From Methanobacteriota archaeon (GTDB lineage: Archaea; Thermoplasmatota; Poseidoniia; Poseidoniales; Thalassarchaeaceae), in contig JAAZXW010000009.1 in NCBI GenBank assembly GCA_014239955.1, positions 1-64,000 of the forward strand: a stretch of DNA of 64,000 nt, in the 5' to 3' direction. The position numbers and the translations under genes were made by a program. This document shows positions 8,570-16,348 of the stretch, piece after piece. The stretch's first letter is position 1. Every line of letters begins with the position of its first letter. Under the pieces are notes generated by a model. That model did not search any database. It worked only from the letters and a program-made list of their open reading frames with translations, and had not been told where the DNA came from.

Positions 8570-10180
8570 TTAGTTATTTTTTCCCCATCGGCGAATGGTT
8601 TGCATCAACTTGCGCAACTCTTGCGGCGTGTACATCCGGCTTTGGCTATAAGCCAATTCCACCAGACGAGGGTCGCCAATCATCGCCTGAACTTCAGGAG
8701 GGGGCCTCATTGCCATTTCATCCCGAGTCAGATCATGGTGAATTCTCACTTTGGTTAGTAACGATCTCCTGACTCTATCCCTATATGTCGCAGGATCCAG
8801 TTTTTCCGGACGCTGGTTGAATTTGGTTAGATCGAAAACGTGCCTCCAGTTTTCTTTCTCGGGAACCACCATCATCGCAACAAGTAGTAACAGTGCCACG
8901 TTTAGGACTACCAACCACTTCAGGAACTGGTTGGAAGTTAAGAGGACAACCGTCCCCATCGTCTGAACGAAAGGCTCTGAGAGAACTCCTGTAACATGCC
9001 TGCTCTCATCAAAAACAACTTGGAAGTTACCGGGATCAGACCTGATTGGCGCGTTAAGATCAACATTGTCAAACTCCATCATGTCGTAAACCAGGAGTTT
9101 GAAGAATCTCTCATTCCCCCCCCAATCGTTGTTATTCAGGATTTCCTGAGTCCAGCAGTTATTCCGGGTGTATTCGCCGATAGCTGAGCAGTCTTGGCTC
9201 AGACCTTGGTCCTGTGCCATCCCTAAATCCCAAAGCAAATTCGAGAACGCCTCATCATCAGAAACGAAAACAATGCTTCCAGTCACTTCCAACTCCCCCA
9301 CTCCAGCTGAGAATGCGCCCCTGCCCTCGTCTGCTACTTTGTCTAGGACTTCGATTCCAGGGTAATCGAATCTCATCATCAGCCTCAGATCACCCGTGGC
9401 CGGATTCTCAGGATTCGTTGCATCCCCATCGCCAGCCCTGTCAATAAAGGCGGATGGTGAGGCCCTACCAAGAGTCATGACTCTCCTGTGGCCAGGGTCC
9501 TCCAGATCCTTGTCTGTAGCCTCAAACATCATCCCAGTAGGCCCCCTGTACATTACTGGAAGTCTGCAATCATTCAGGCCATCCGGGTTCTGGATTTGAA
9601 ATGAGGTGCAACCCTGCATTAGTGCGCCGGGGGACATCTCGTCTATGTCCTGATTCACCGGGGAAGCGCTCCAAACGTTACCCCAATCAATTTCTTGTAC
9701 GCCATCCTTTGTGTAGACCCAATGCTGCTTGTCGTCCTTCAGCGGCGCGTCCATGTATCTGACGCCGAATAGTATTGCCAGATTGTGCGCTTGCGTATTG
9801 TCCGCTGCAACTATTACTTTGCCACCCTTTTCTGTAACGAAGCGAAATATCTCATCCGCCTCAGTCTTATCGATTGGTTTCTCAGGCGCGATAATCGTCA
9901 GGAGAGTCCGATGGGGGTCTTTCCAATCATTGACCAGCATTGGAGTCGACATAGTGTTCGCAACATAGTAACCATCGTCCCTATTCTCGACATACTGGCC
10001 TTCGAAACTCTCCCTCATATCGGATAGTTGCCCCAAACTGCTATCATCGTAAGCCGAATAATTGGTTGACTTGCCGACTACGAAAAACATGGGCAGGACA
10101 AGGAGCATTATTGACGTAATAACCAAGGCGTACATTACGTTCCTATTGAAGCGCTCTTCAGCATCCATGTCTTCTGCCAT
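8570..10180 (-). CDS. DUF4350-containing membrane protein, first gene of the MoxR operon
   Basis: About 536 residues. A membrane segment near residues 17-36 anchors the N-terminus. A large outside domain follows; its first part matches the DUF4350 pattern (NDWKDPHRTLLTIIAPEKP, then DEIFRFVTEKGGKVIVAADN), a ThuA-like fold. A second membrane segment lies near 428-448, and a basic tail of about 85 residues faces the cytoplasm. The ORF opens at a TTG (10189), but ATG at 10180 fits the sequence better (MAEDMDAEERF). DUF4350 proteins regularly accompany MoxR and DUF58, which supports one functional unit. A TATATC stretch on this strand near 10250-10256 may belong to its promoter. Confidence 0.88.
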   Translation of the reverse strand: MAEDMDAEERFNRNVMYALVITSIMLLVLPMFFVVGKSTNYSAYDDSSLGQLSDMRESFEGQYVENRDDGYYVANTMSTPMLVNDWKDPHRTLLTIIAPEKPIDKTEADEIFRFVTEKGGKVIVAADNTQAHNLAILFGVRYMDAPLKDDKQHWVYTKDGVQEIDWGNVWSASPVNQDIDEMSPGALMQGCTSFQIQNPDGLNDCRLPVMYRGPTGMMFEATDKDLEDPGHRRVMTLGRASPSAFIDRAGDGDATNPENPATGDLRLMMRFDYPGIEVLDKVADEGRGAFSAGVGELEVTGSIVFVSDDEAFSNLLWDLGMAQDQGLSQDCSAIGEYTRNNCWTQEILNNNDWGGNERFFKLLVYDMMEFDNVDLNAPIRSDPGNFQVVFDESRHVTGVLSEPFVQTMGTVVLLTSNQFLKWLVVLNVALLLLVAMMVVPEKENWRHVFDLTKFNQRPEKLDPATYRDRVRRSLLTKVRIHHDLTRDEMAMRPPPEVQAMIGDPRLVELAYSQSRMYTPQELRKLMQTIRRWGKNN

Positions 10181-10310
10181 GGTCTTCAAATCCCCTCTCC
10201 TAGTCGGGCCATTGGCCCAAGCAACATCTGTCGGAAAATCAAATCACAGTTATATCTTGCTGAGTTAAGTTCGTGTTGCTGGTTTCTGTAGCATTTTCTT
10301 CCAGAATTTG

Positions 10311-11258
10311 CTACTTGACTTCTTCCCGGGGGAAGATCAGCGCCACAAGCAATCCAGACAAAGTAACAATGATCCCCGGAGCAGGTAGATTGGACTCAAC
10401 CGAATCCTCAGTACTGCTACCCCCGCCTTCCTGACTGCCGGATCCAGAATCCTCCGATGGAGGGGGCTCAACAGATACTCGCACTTCATCTTCTGCCACG
10501 GCATTTCCACCCCCTCCCATTTCCCTCTTCGAGGTCACAGTTACCGTGATGTCACAATGTCTCTTTGGATGGCTCTCAGAAGCTGTAACTCTTAGATCAG
10601 CATCCTTTTCTTTGCCAGCTTCTATATTTCCGCTGAGTAATAGGTCTAGTCCATCATCGGTCGACAACAGCGGGCAGTCATCCTTGACATCCACTTCGCC
10701 CACCCCGTCCTGTGCATTTCCGTTGTTCGTGACAGTGACGGTAAGAATTGTGTCCGAACCCGCATTCATGGGTCCGAACGGTTCAGTAATGTCGACTGTG
10801 AGGTCGAAGATTGAGGGTATCTCCAAGTCCCCTTCCCTGTTCTGAGACGATGATAGTGGATCAGGTACCCCCTGTCTAGCTGTTATCGTCGCAGTAATGG
10901 AGAATTTCTCCTTCTTTTCTGCATCATGCGTTAGTGCGTCAATTCCGCTAATCTTGAGATCGAATGACTCATTGGAGCCTGCAGATATGGTCTCACCTTC
11001 GGGCGCTTCGTGTTTTCCACTGAAAGGGATGCTGAATTCAAACTCGACAGTAATATCGGTCAATCCTGAATTTTCAACAAAGAACTCTACCTTGGCCGAG
11101 CCTTCACTGGAAAGCAAAAATGGGTTAGTTGAGTCTTCCCCAGGGTAGTTGATTCCCAACTCCCAAGATTCCAACTCTTGTGCCGTTGTGGGAGTTGTCG
11201 AGAATAGGTACAATACCAGGATCACTCCGAGCAGCATCGAGCTTACTCTCGAACTCAT
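10311..11258 (-). CDS. secreted CARDB-like protein with C-terminal membrane anchor
   Basis: A 315-residue protein with an N-terminal signal (MSSRVSSMLLGVILVLYLF), a Ser/Glu/Asp-rich extracellular part and a C-terminal hydrophobic anchor (APGIIVTLSGLLVALIF) ending in a short charged tail. The middle holds two beta-sandwich repeats of the CARDB/NEW3 kind, seen in VEFFVENSGLTDITVEFEF (in part) and VTVTNNGNAQDG. Before the anchor is a low-complexity linker (SGSGSQEGGGSS). ATG at 11258 is chosen because it overlaps the stop of the oxidoreductase FAD subunit as TGATG. The ORF could extend to 11282, but those eight residues would interrupt the signal peptide pattern. The coupling to a cytoplasmic molybdenum enzyme is unexpected. 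The function is unknown; surface adhesion or scaffolding is a guess. Confidence 0.8.
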   Translation of the reverse strand: MSSRVSSMLLGVILVLYLFSTTPTTAQELESWELGINYPGEDSTNPFLLSSEGSAKVEFFVENSGLTDITVEFEFSIPFSGKHEAPEGETISAGSNESFDLKISGIDALTHDAEKKEKFSITATITARQGVPDPLSSSQNREGDLEIPSIFDLTVDITEPFGPMNAGSDTILTVTVTNNGNAQDGVGEVDVKDDCPLLSTDDGLDLLLSGNIEAGKEKDADLRVTASESHPKRHCDITVTVTSKREMGGGGNAVAEDEVRVSVEPPPSEDSGSGSQEGGGSSTEDSVESNLPAPGIIVTLSGLLVALIFPREEVK

Positions 11259-12241
11259 CAACTCACCAGTAAATCCCTGCACGCCCTTTTCGTTAAGACC
11301 TTCACCATCTTTCTTCTATATGACGGAGAGAACCATGTGTTCTGCACTGGCTTTACCGCCTTCCTGATAGATTCGGCGAGATCTTCGATGGTCTCGGCCC
11401 CCCTCCATCTTGAGAGGGCCTCTTCCGCCTCCTCCAGATGCAGACTTGGGATCGACTCGAGACCCGTTGTCGCTACTCGGAGGTTTGCAGGACCACTACT
11501 AGAAACCCCTTTCCAAAGGACGGCAACACCTGCTTCCGGAAAGTCCCAGGAGTCTCGCTGCCTCAACTTCTGGTAGTCGCCACTCCATTCTGCGGAATCT
11601 TCTGGTATGGTGATGTGAGTAACTAATTCCCCACTTTCTAGTACATTTCTTGTCATTCCATCCAATTCAAAGAACTCGCAAAGTGGCAACGATCTAGTTC
11701 CACTGGGCGAGGCAAGATGTATTGTGGCACCAAGACACATCAGTACGGGAGCTAAATCTGCCTGATACGTCGCAACACACAATGTGTTCTGATTCGGTAT
11801 GACTCTGCAATCGGCTCCCGTCCCACAATCACACTTGTAGCACCAGTCAATGGACTCCCTCCATGTCTCAGATTGGTTCACCCAGTAGCATCTGGTGTCT
11901 AGGCAAATGTTTCCTCCTACGGTTCCAGATTTCCTAATCAGAACACTAGCAACAGAATTTGCAGCCTTGGCTAGAACTGGATGTGTGACTGCATCTTCAG
12001 CTAAGTCATTGATGCTAACCATCGCACCAATGTGATTCCCACTCAATTCCCGTAATTCAGGAATCGATGAGAGCGAAATAACATGGCTCTTTACATTGAT
12101 ATGCCATTTGTAGTTAGGCAAGAGGTCTGTTCCACCAGCAATCCAGTCGAAAGCTTCTCCAGAATCAGAAAGATCTCGTGACATATGAAGTGCTTCATCG
12201 AGGCTCTTTGGAGAGAGCACTCGGAAGGGTGGCATTTTCAT
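11258..12241 (-). CDS. molybdenum hydroxylase FAD subunit with HcrB-like cysteine loop
   Basis: A 327-residue CoxM/XdhB-type FAD-binding subunit that passes electrons between the Fe-S subunit and an external acceptor. The FAD motif AGGTDLLPNYK is near residues 35-45, and the second motif SGTVGGNICLDTRC near 105-118. It then departs from ordinary xanthine dehydrogenases: seven cysteines fall between 113 and 155 (113, 118, 134, 137, 139, 145, 155), in an insertion before the conserved DLAPVLMCLGA. The 118-to-134 spacing resembles that of the beta subunit of 4-hydroxybenzoyl-CoA reductase, where such a loop binds an extra [4Fe-4S] cluster. The start ATG overlaps the stop of the large subunit (ATGA at 12238-12241). 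The substrate remains open. Confidence 0.9.
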   Translation of the reverse strand: MKMPPFRVLSPKSLDEALHMSRDLSDSGEAFDWIAGGTDLLPNYKWHINVKSHVISLSSIPELRELSGNHIGAMVSINDLAEDAVTHPVLAKAANSVASVLIRKSGTVGGNICLDTRCYWVNQSETWRESIDWCYKCDCGTGADCRVIPNQNTLCVATYQADLAPVLMCLGATIHLASPSGTRSLPLCEFFELDGMTRNVLESGELVTHITIPEDSAEWSGDYQKLRQRDSWDFPEAGVAVLWKGVSSSGPANLRVATTGLESIPSLHLEEAEEALSRWRGAETIEDLAESIRKAVKPVQNTWFSPSYRRKMVKVLTKRACRDLLVS

Positions 12242-15045
12242 TTTGTATCCCCCAAGTGTCTCCTCTCAGTGTGTTTCCAAGCACTTCCTGCAAGGCGTGG
12301 AGATGCGAGGTATTCTTCGTCAGGAGTAACTCTAACCTCCCATCTCGGGTCGACTTCATCCGGCGGAACTGAAGGATCTAGTCCGAACAGAGCCCCATTG
12401 TAGTAGTCATCTCTCTCTTCGTCAAGCCTTCTTTCCTTGTCTCTTAGCCTGTGTTCATCGCCTCGCTTCTCTAGGATTGATTGTAGGTCTGAGTACTCAA
12501 GAGACGGGCATTCAAGATCAGTTGGATCCGATACTCCTTCTGCCCTGCATCGCTCCTCTATCATCTTGAAAACCTTCTCTGGTGTCATGGGGAGTTCCGA
12601 GGTCCTGACTCCGACTGCATCGTAAACAGCATTGCAAACTGCCGGAAGAATAGGGAGAAGAGGGCCCTCTCCAGCTTCCTTTGCCCCAAAGGGCCCCTCT
12701 GGATCATTAGACTCCACGATAATCGGAACTACCTCTGGCATCTCATGGACGCTCGGTATTTTGTAATCAAGGAGGTCTGGGTTCATCAGATTCCCATTTC
12801 GTCCATAACGCATCTCTTCTGAGAGGACCTGGCCCATGCCCATATGGCAGGAACCGATAATTTGCCCCTTCACTGCTAATGGGTTTAGGGCCTTTCCACA
12901 GTCATGCGCCGCCCAGATTTTGTCCACTTTGGTTTGACCAGTCTCAACGTCAACAGTGACCTCTGCAACATAGGCAGAGAATGAGTATGCAGGAGCTAGT
13001 CCTGCTGCAGCCCCTTTGTGAGTTCTGCCCATGGGCGGCGTTCTGTATGCTCCCGATGATACTAATGCCCCCCTATCTTCTTGCGCCTTGTGCAGAGCCT
13101 CCAGGTATGATACGCCTACTGCTGGATCTTTTTTCAGGAAAATTCTGCGATCTCCAATTACCAAACCACTTCTGTCTGCGCCTGTAATTTCTACCGTTGC
13201 ATCAAGGAGATTATCTCTGATATGCATTGCTGCAGAGATAGCAGCATTAGCATTCATGAAGGTGACTCTGGACGAGTATGACCCTAGGTCGACCGGTGAA
13301 GTATCCGAATCTCTGGACTTGACACGAATCATATCAAGAGGTAAACCTAGTACCTCTGCAACAGATTGGGCAACAACGGTGTCGGATCCCTGACCTATGT
13401 CGGCAGCACCGGTATGTACCGTTACTCCTCCGTCCATGTCCACCTTCAGGTGGACTGTAGCATGGGGGAATTTATTCGGATCCCAGTGGATGGGTAACCC
13501 ACTCCCTGATATGAAGAATCCACATCCAATGCCAATCCCCTTGCCCAAAGGTAGATTTCTGAATTTCTTGTCCCACCCGCTCTCTCTCTTCACTCTCTCT
13601 AGGCACTCTCTCATTCCAATACTGGTTACTCTAAATCCCGTAATTGTCGCTGAGTAAGGAGGTAGAAGATTTGCAAGCCGAAGCGTAATAGGATCTACAC
13701 AGAGCTCTTCAGCCAAGTCATCTAGGCCAACTTCAACCGCACACCTAGAGTTTACCGCACCATGCCCTCTCATGGCACCACTGGCCGGTTTATTCGTCCA
13801 AACCCTGGCTCCGGTGTAGTGGAAAGCACCAATCTCGTATGGTGCTGTGTGGAGTACCCCGTTGTAGTAAGTAGTCACATGCCCGAAAGAGGCGAAGGCC
13901 CCACCGTCAATTAGTGCGTCAGTTTCAATCCCACAGATTCTTCCTTGCTTGTCAGCATGGAGATTCATTTCAATCCTAGAGGGGTGGCGGCCTCTGTTTA
14001 CCCAGTAAACCTCCTCCCTATCGAAAGTTATTCGCACGGGCCCACCGGTCTTCCTTGCGAGAATCGCTGCGCACATTTCATGAGGAAAAGGATCAGATTT
14101 TCCACCGAAACCCCCTCCAACAAACGTCCTATGGACATTGATCTGATGCATCGGGATCTCCAATACGTCAGCCAGTGCCCTGTGAAGGTAGTGGGGAACT
14201 TGTTGAGGCGTGTACAGGGTGAGTCTACCCGATGGATCCCAGTTAGCAACCACTGCGTGAGGCTCTGTGAATCCATGATTAACACCCGCAAAAAACCAAT
14301 TTTTCTTGTGGCTGACAATCGCAGATTGCGCCATCCCGGCAATGTCCCCGAACTCTTGGAAAACCCTCTTTTGTATGTTCGACTTTCCGATATGATAGTT
14401 ACCACGGTCATGAATCGGGTTCTCACTATCCTCGAGCCCCTTGCGCATGTCATGAATCGAGTCTAGAATCTCGTACTCAACCTCAATTAGCCTTTCTGCC
14501 TCTCTAGCAGTTGACTCGTCAACTGCAGCCACGCATGCCACAAGATCACCAGCATGTCGAACCTTTTCTACTGCCATCGCATGCTCATCCTTTGTCACAG
14601 GAAGAACCCCGAATCGGTTTTTCGCGTCCGCACCCGTTGCAACCGCAACCACTCCAGGCAACTCAAGGGCCTTGGAGCAGTCAATCGAGAGCACCTTCGC
14701 ATAATGATGCGGTGAACGGACAATTCTTCCAATTAACTCTCCCGGGAGTCTTACATCATCGCCATAATGGGCTTGACCAGTTACTTTCCAAGAGCTATCT
14801 ATCAGTGCAGTCGGTTTTCCGATTACTCGGCCACTTACTAATTCGTCATGCTTGTGGGGCCCCCAGGGTTGATTCAAAGAACCACCTTGTGACTCAGGGA
14901 TCATTTCTGGATCAGTCGCCTTGGAGAAACTGTCCTTCCCTCCAGAACCAGGTCTAGAGAACGGGAGTTTTCCGGGCTGTTGGCGATATCCAATGATCCC
15001 CTCATCGTTTTCTTCTTGCCCCTCACTTCCTTCTTCTTCGGTCAT
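12238..15045 (-). CDS. molybdenum hydroxylase large (molybdopterin) subunit
   Basis: About 935 residues of the xanthine dehydrogenase / 4-hydroxybenzoyl-CoA reductase family, holding the Mo-molybdopterin site. Signatures are VGGGFGGKSDPFPHE, the AMRGHGAVN motif, IGQGSDTVVAQ, and GAKEAGEGPL near residue 790, which carries the catalytic Glu of the family. The RGHG motif followed by a SIGMRECLERV block reads like HcrA-type enzymes. A C-terminal extension of about 100 highly charged residues after the catalytic block is unusual. ATG at 15045 is chosen, one base after the stop of the [2Fe-2S] gene; the ORF extends 19 codons further, but into that gene. Order: small, large, medium subunit. Confidence 0.93.
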   Translation of the reverse strand: MTEEEGSEGQEENDEGIIGYRQQPGKLPFSRPGSGGKDSFSKATDPEMIPESQGGSLNQPWGPHKHDELVSGRVIGKPTALIDSSWKVTGQAHYGDDVRLPGELIGRIVRSPHHYAKVLSIDCSKALELPGVVAVATGADAKNRFGVLPVTKDEHAMAVEKVRHAGDLVACVAAVDESTAREAERLIEVEYEILDSIHDMRKGLEDSENPIHDRGNYHIGKSNIQKRVFQEFGDIAGMAQSAIVSHKKNWFFAGVNHGFTEPHAVVANWDPSGRLTLYTPQQVPHYLHRALADVLEIPMHQINVHRTFVGGGFGGKSDPFPHEMCAAILARKTGGPVRITFDREEVYWVNRGRHPSRIEMNLHADKQGRICGIETDALIDGGAFASFGHVTTYYNGVLHTAPYEIGAFHYTGARVWTNKPASGAMRGHGAVNSRCAVEVGLDDLAEELCVDPITLRLANLLPPYSATITGFRVTSIGMRECLERVKRESGWDKKFRNLPLGKGIGIGCGFFISGSGLPIHWDPNKFPHATVHLKVDMDGGVTVHTGAADIGQGSDTVVAQSVAEVLGLPLDMIRVKSRDSDTSPVDLGSYSSRVTFMNANAAISAAMHIRDNLLDATVEITGADRSGLVIGDRRIFLKKDPAVGVSYLEALHKAQEDRGALVSSGAYRTPPMGRTHKGAAAGLAPAYSFSAYVAEVTVDVETGQTKVDKIWAAHDCGKALNPLAVKGQIIGSCHMGMGQVLSEEMRYGRNGNLMNPDLLDYKIPSVHEMPEVVPIIVESNDPEGPFGAKEAGEGPLLPILPAVCNAVYDAVGVRTSELPMTPEKVFKMIEERCRAEGVSDPTDLECPSLEYSDLQSILEKRGDEHRLRDKERRLDEERDDYYNGALFGLDPSVPPDEVDPRWEVRVTPDEEYLASPRLAGSAWKHTERRHLGDTK

Positions 15046-15046
15046 G

Positions 15047-15637
15047 CTAGTTACCCCCAAATCCTGGGTGAGGGTCACTCTTGGGGATAGTCGAGTCTTC
15101 AATTACAGTTCCAGAGACTAGGATTTCAGAGGCCGCCTTCACCGAGTCAACAATCTGCTGGAAACCAGTACATCGACATAGATTTCCCTCTATTGCCCCC
15201 TTAATCTCTTCTTCATCGGGTCTGGGATTTTTCGATAGTAGTGCTGAAATTACTACTAGGAAACCCGGAGTACAGAATCCGCATTGACTTCCGCCAAATT
15301 CAGCAAAGGTCCGTTGAATAGGGTGTAAATGATGACCATCAGCCAATCCTTCCACAGTGGTAATTGTGGTTGCGTCCGCATCGATAGCTAGGGTCAGACA
15401 GGATAACCTCGGCTCACCATCAATGAGAACAGAACAGCACCCACAGGTCCCCATGTCACATCCACGTTTGGTTCCCAGACTGCCGACTCTATCCCTTAGG
15501 ACATCAAGTAGAATTGCATTACTTTCAATGAAAATAGAGGTCTCCTTGCCGTTAACGTCGGCATTCCATTCGACCTCATCTGGATGAGGGAGCATCGGTA
15601 GTCGGAACTGCACCACATTATGACCAATCGAGCTCAT
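15047..15637 (-). CDS. molybdenum hydroxylase [2Fe-2S] subunit
   Basis: A 196-residue CoxS/XdhA-type small subunit with two [2Fe-2S] clusters. Cluster II (plant-ferredoxin type) is bound by Cys60, Cys65, Cys68 and Cys80 (GCDMGTCGCC...SC). Cluster I is bound by Cys119, Cys122, Cys154 and Cys156 (CGFC...LCRC). It moves electrons from the molybdenum site to the FAD subunit. About 25 extra residues precede the usual ferredoxin domain. It is the first gene of the three-subunit operon, starting with ATG at 15637. The HTH_10 regulator gene ends only 29 bases upstream on the same strand, so the two may be co-transcribed. Confidence 0.95.
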   Translation of the reverse strand: MSSIGHNVVQFRLPMLPHPDEVEWNADVNGKETSIFIESNAILLDVLRDRVGSLGTKRGCDMGTCGCCSVLIDGEPRLSCLTLAIDADATTITTVEGLADGHHLHPIQRTFAEFGGSQCGFCTPGFLVVISALLSKNPRPDEEEIKGAIEGNLCRCTGFQQIVDSVKAASEILVSGTVIEDSTIPKSDPHPGFGGN

Positions 15638-15666
15638 CCTTTGAGCATTCGGTTTACAACCAAAAC

Positions 15667-16311
15667 CTATGAGAAATCACTGACGGCCCTCTTAACTACC
15701 TCTGACTCGGCTCTTTTCAGATGTTCTCCGAAGGTACTTCTTGCTATCCCCATATCTTCTGCTAGTTGTTTTAGGGTGACTTCCGAACCATCGTCGTAGT
15801 AACCTCTCAGAACTGCGTGCTCTAGCACTTCTCTCTGCTTTTCCGTCAGAAAATCGTAATTGTTCGCATTACCATTCTTTACCGTATGGACGCTAATCGT
15901 GTCGGGCGGCATAACGGCTCTAACATATTCCAAGAAACTACGTATCGAACTAGAAACTCCAAATATCCTGACTTCTAATCCATTTTTCGAGTCTATACCA
16001 TACGGGGGGTGGACGTAGATGTTTGATAATTCAACTGCCGATAGTGCCAGCGGATGAGTGCACCGTATGCTGACAAGAACGCCATGCTCGTCTTCCTCAT
16101 GAGTCTCCAATACTTCGAAATTTTCCAAGTCTGAGATTTCGGAAAGGGTGTGTCCTTCGTTCATTTGCAACTCGACTAGTTGAGTCACACCGTCAAGTTC
16201 GGTTGAAAGGTGTCCGATAACCCCTAATCTCTTGCATATCCGCATCAGAGTTTCAATCTGGTCAATTCCTTCGAGAGAGGAAACCTTCCAACGCAGGAGA
16301 ACGTTTCTCAT
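15667..16311 (-). CDS. HTH_10 (bacterioopsin-activator type) transcriptional regulator
   Basis: A 214-residue protein whose last 60 residues form the HTH_10 domain found almost only in archaea: LTEKQREVLEHAVLRGYY, then VTLKQLAEDMGIARSTFGEHLKRAE (given in part) as the recognition helix-turn-helix. The first 150 residues are a poorly conserved sensor-like part with two ferredoxin-like beta-alpha stretches, as in haloarchaeal Bat-like activators. The position directly before the molybdenum hydroxylase subunits suggests it controls them; that is inference. A TATA-like box (TTAAATAG on the coding strand, 16332-16339) is centred about 25 bases before the ATG, which predicts a leaderless transcript. 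Confidence 0.9.
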   Translation of the reverse strand: MRNVLLRWKVSSLEGIDQIETLMRICKRLGVIGHLSTELDGVTQLVELQMNEGHTLSEISDLENFEVLETHEEDEHGVLVSIRCTHPLALSAVELSNIYVHPPYGIDSKNGLEVRIFGVSSSIRSFLEYVRAVMPPDTISVHTVKNGNANNYDFLTEKQREVLEHAVLRGYYDDGSEVTLKQLAEDMGIARSTFGEHLKRAESEVVKRAVSDFS

Positions 16312-16331
16312 AATTGTGCAAGCCCTTTTTT

Positions 16332-16339
16332 CTATTTAA
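16332..16339 (-). promoter_or_regulatory. TATA-like box before the HTH_10 regulator
   Basis: The coding-strand sequence TTAAATAG is centred about 25 bases before the ATG at 16311, the normal TATA-to-start-site distance in archaea. Transcription would begin at or next to the start codon. The bases between are T-rich on the opposite strand, and no ribosome-binding site is visible, consistent with a leaderless message. Confidence 0.5.
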
Positions 16340-16348
16340 GAGACGACC

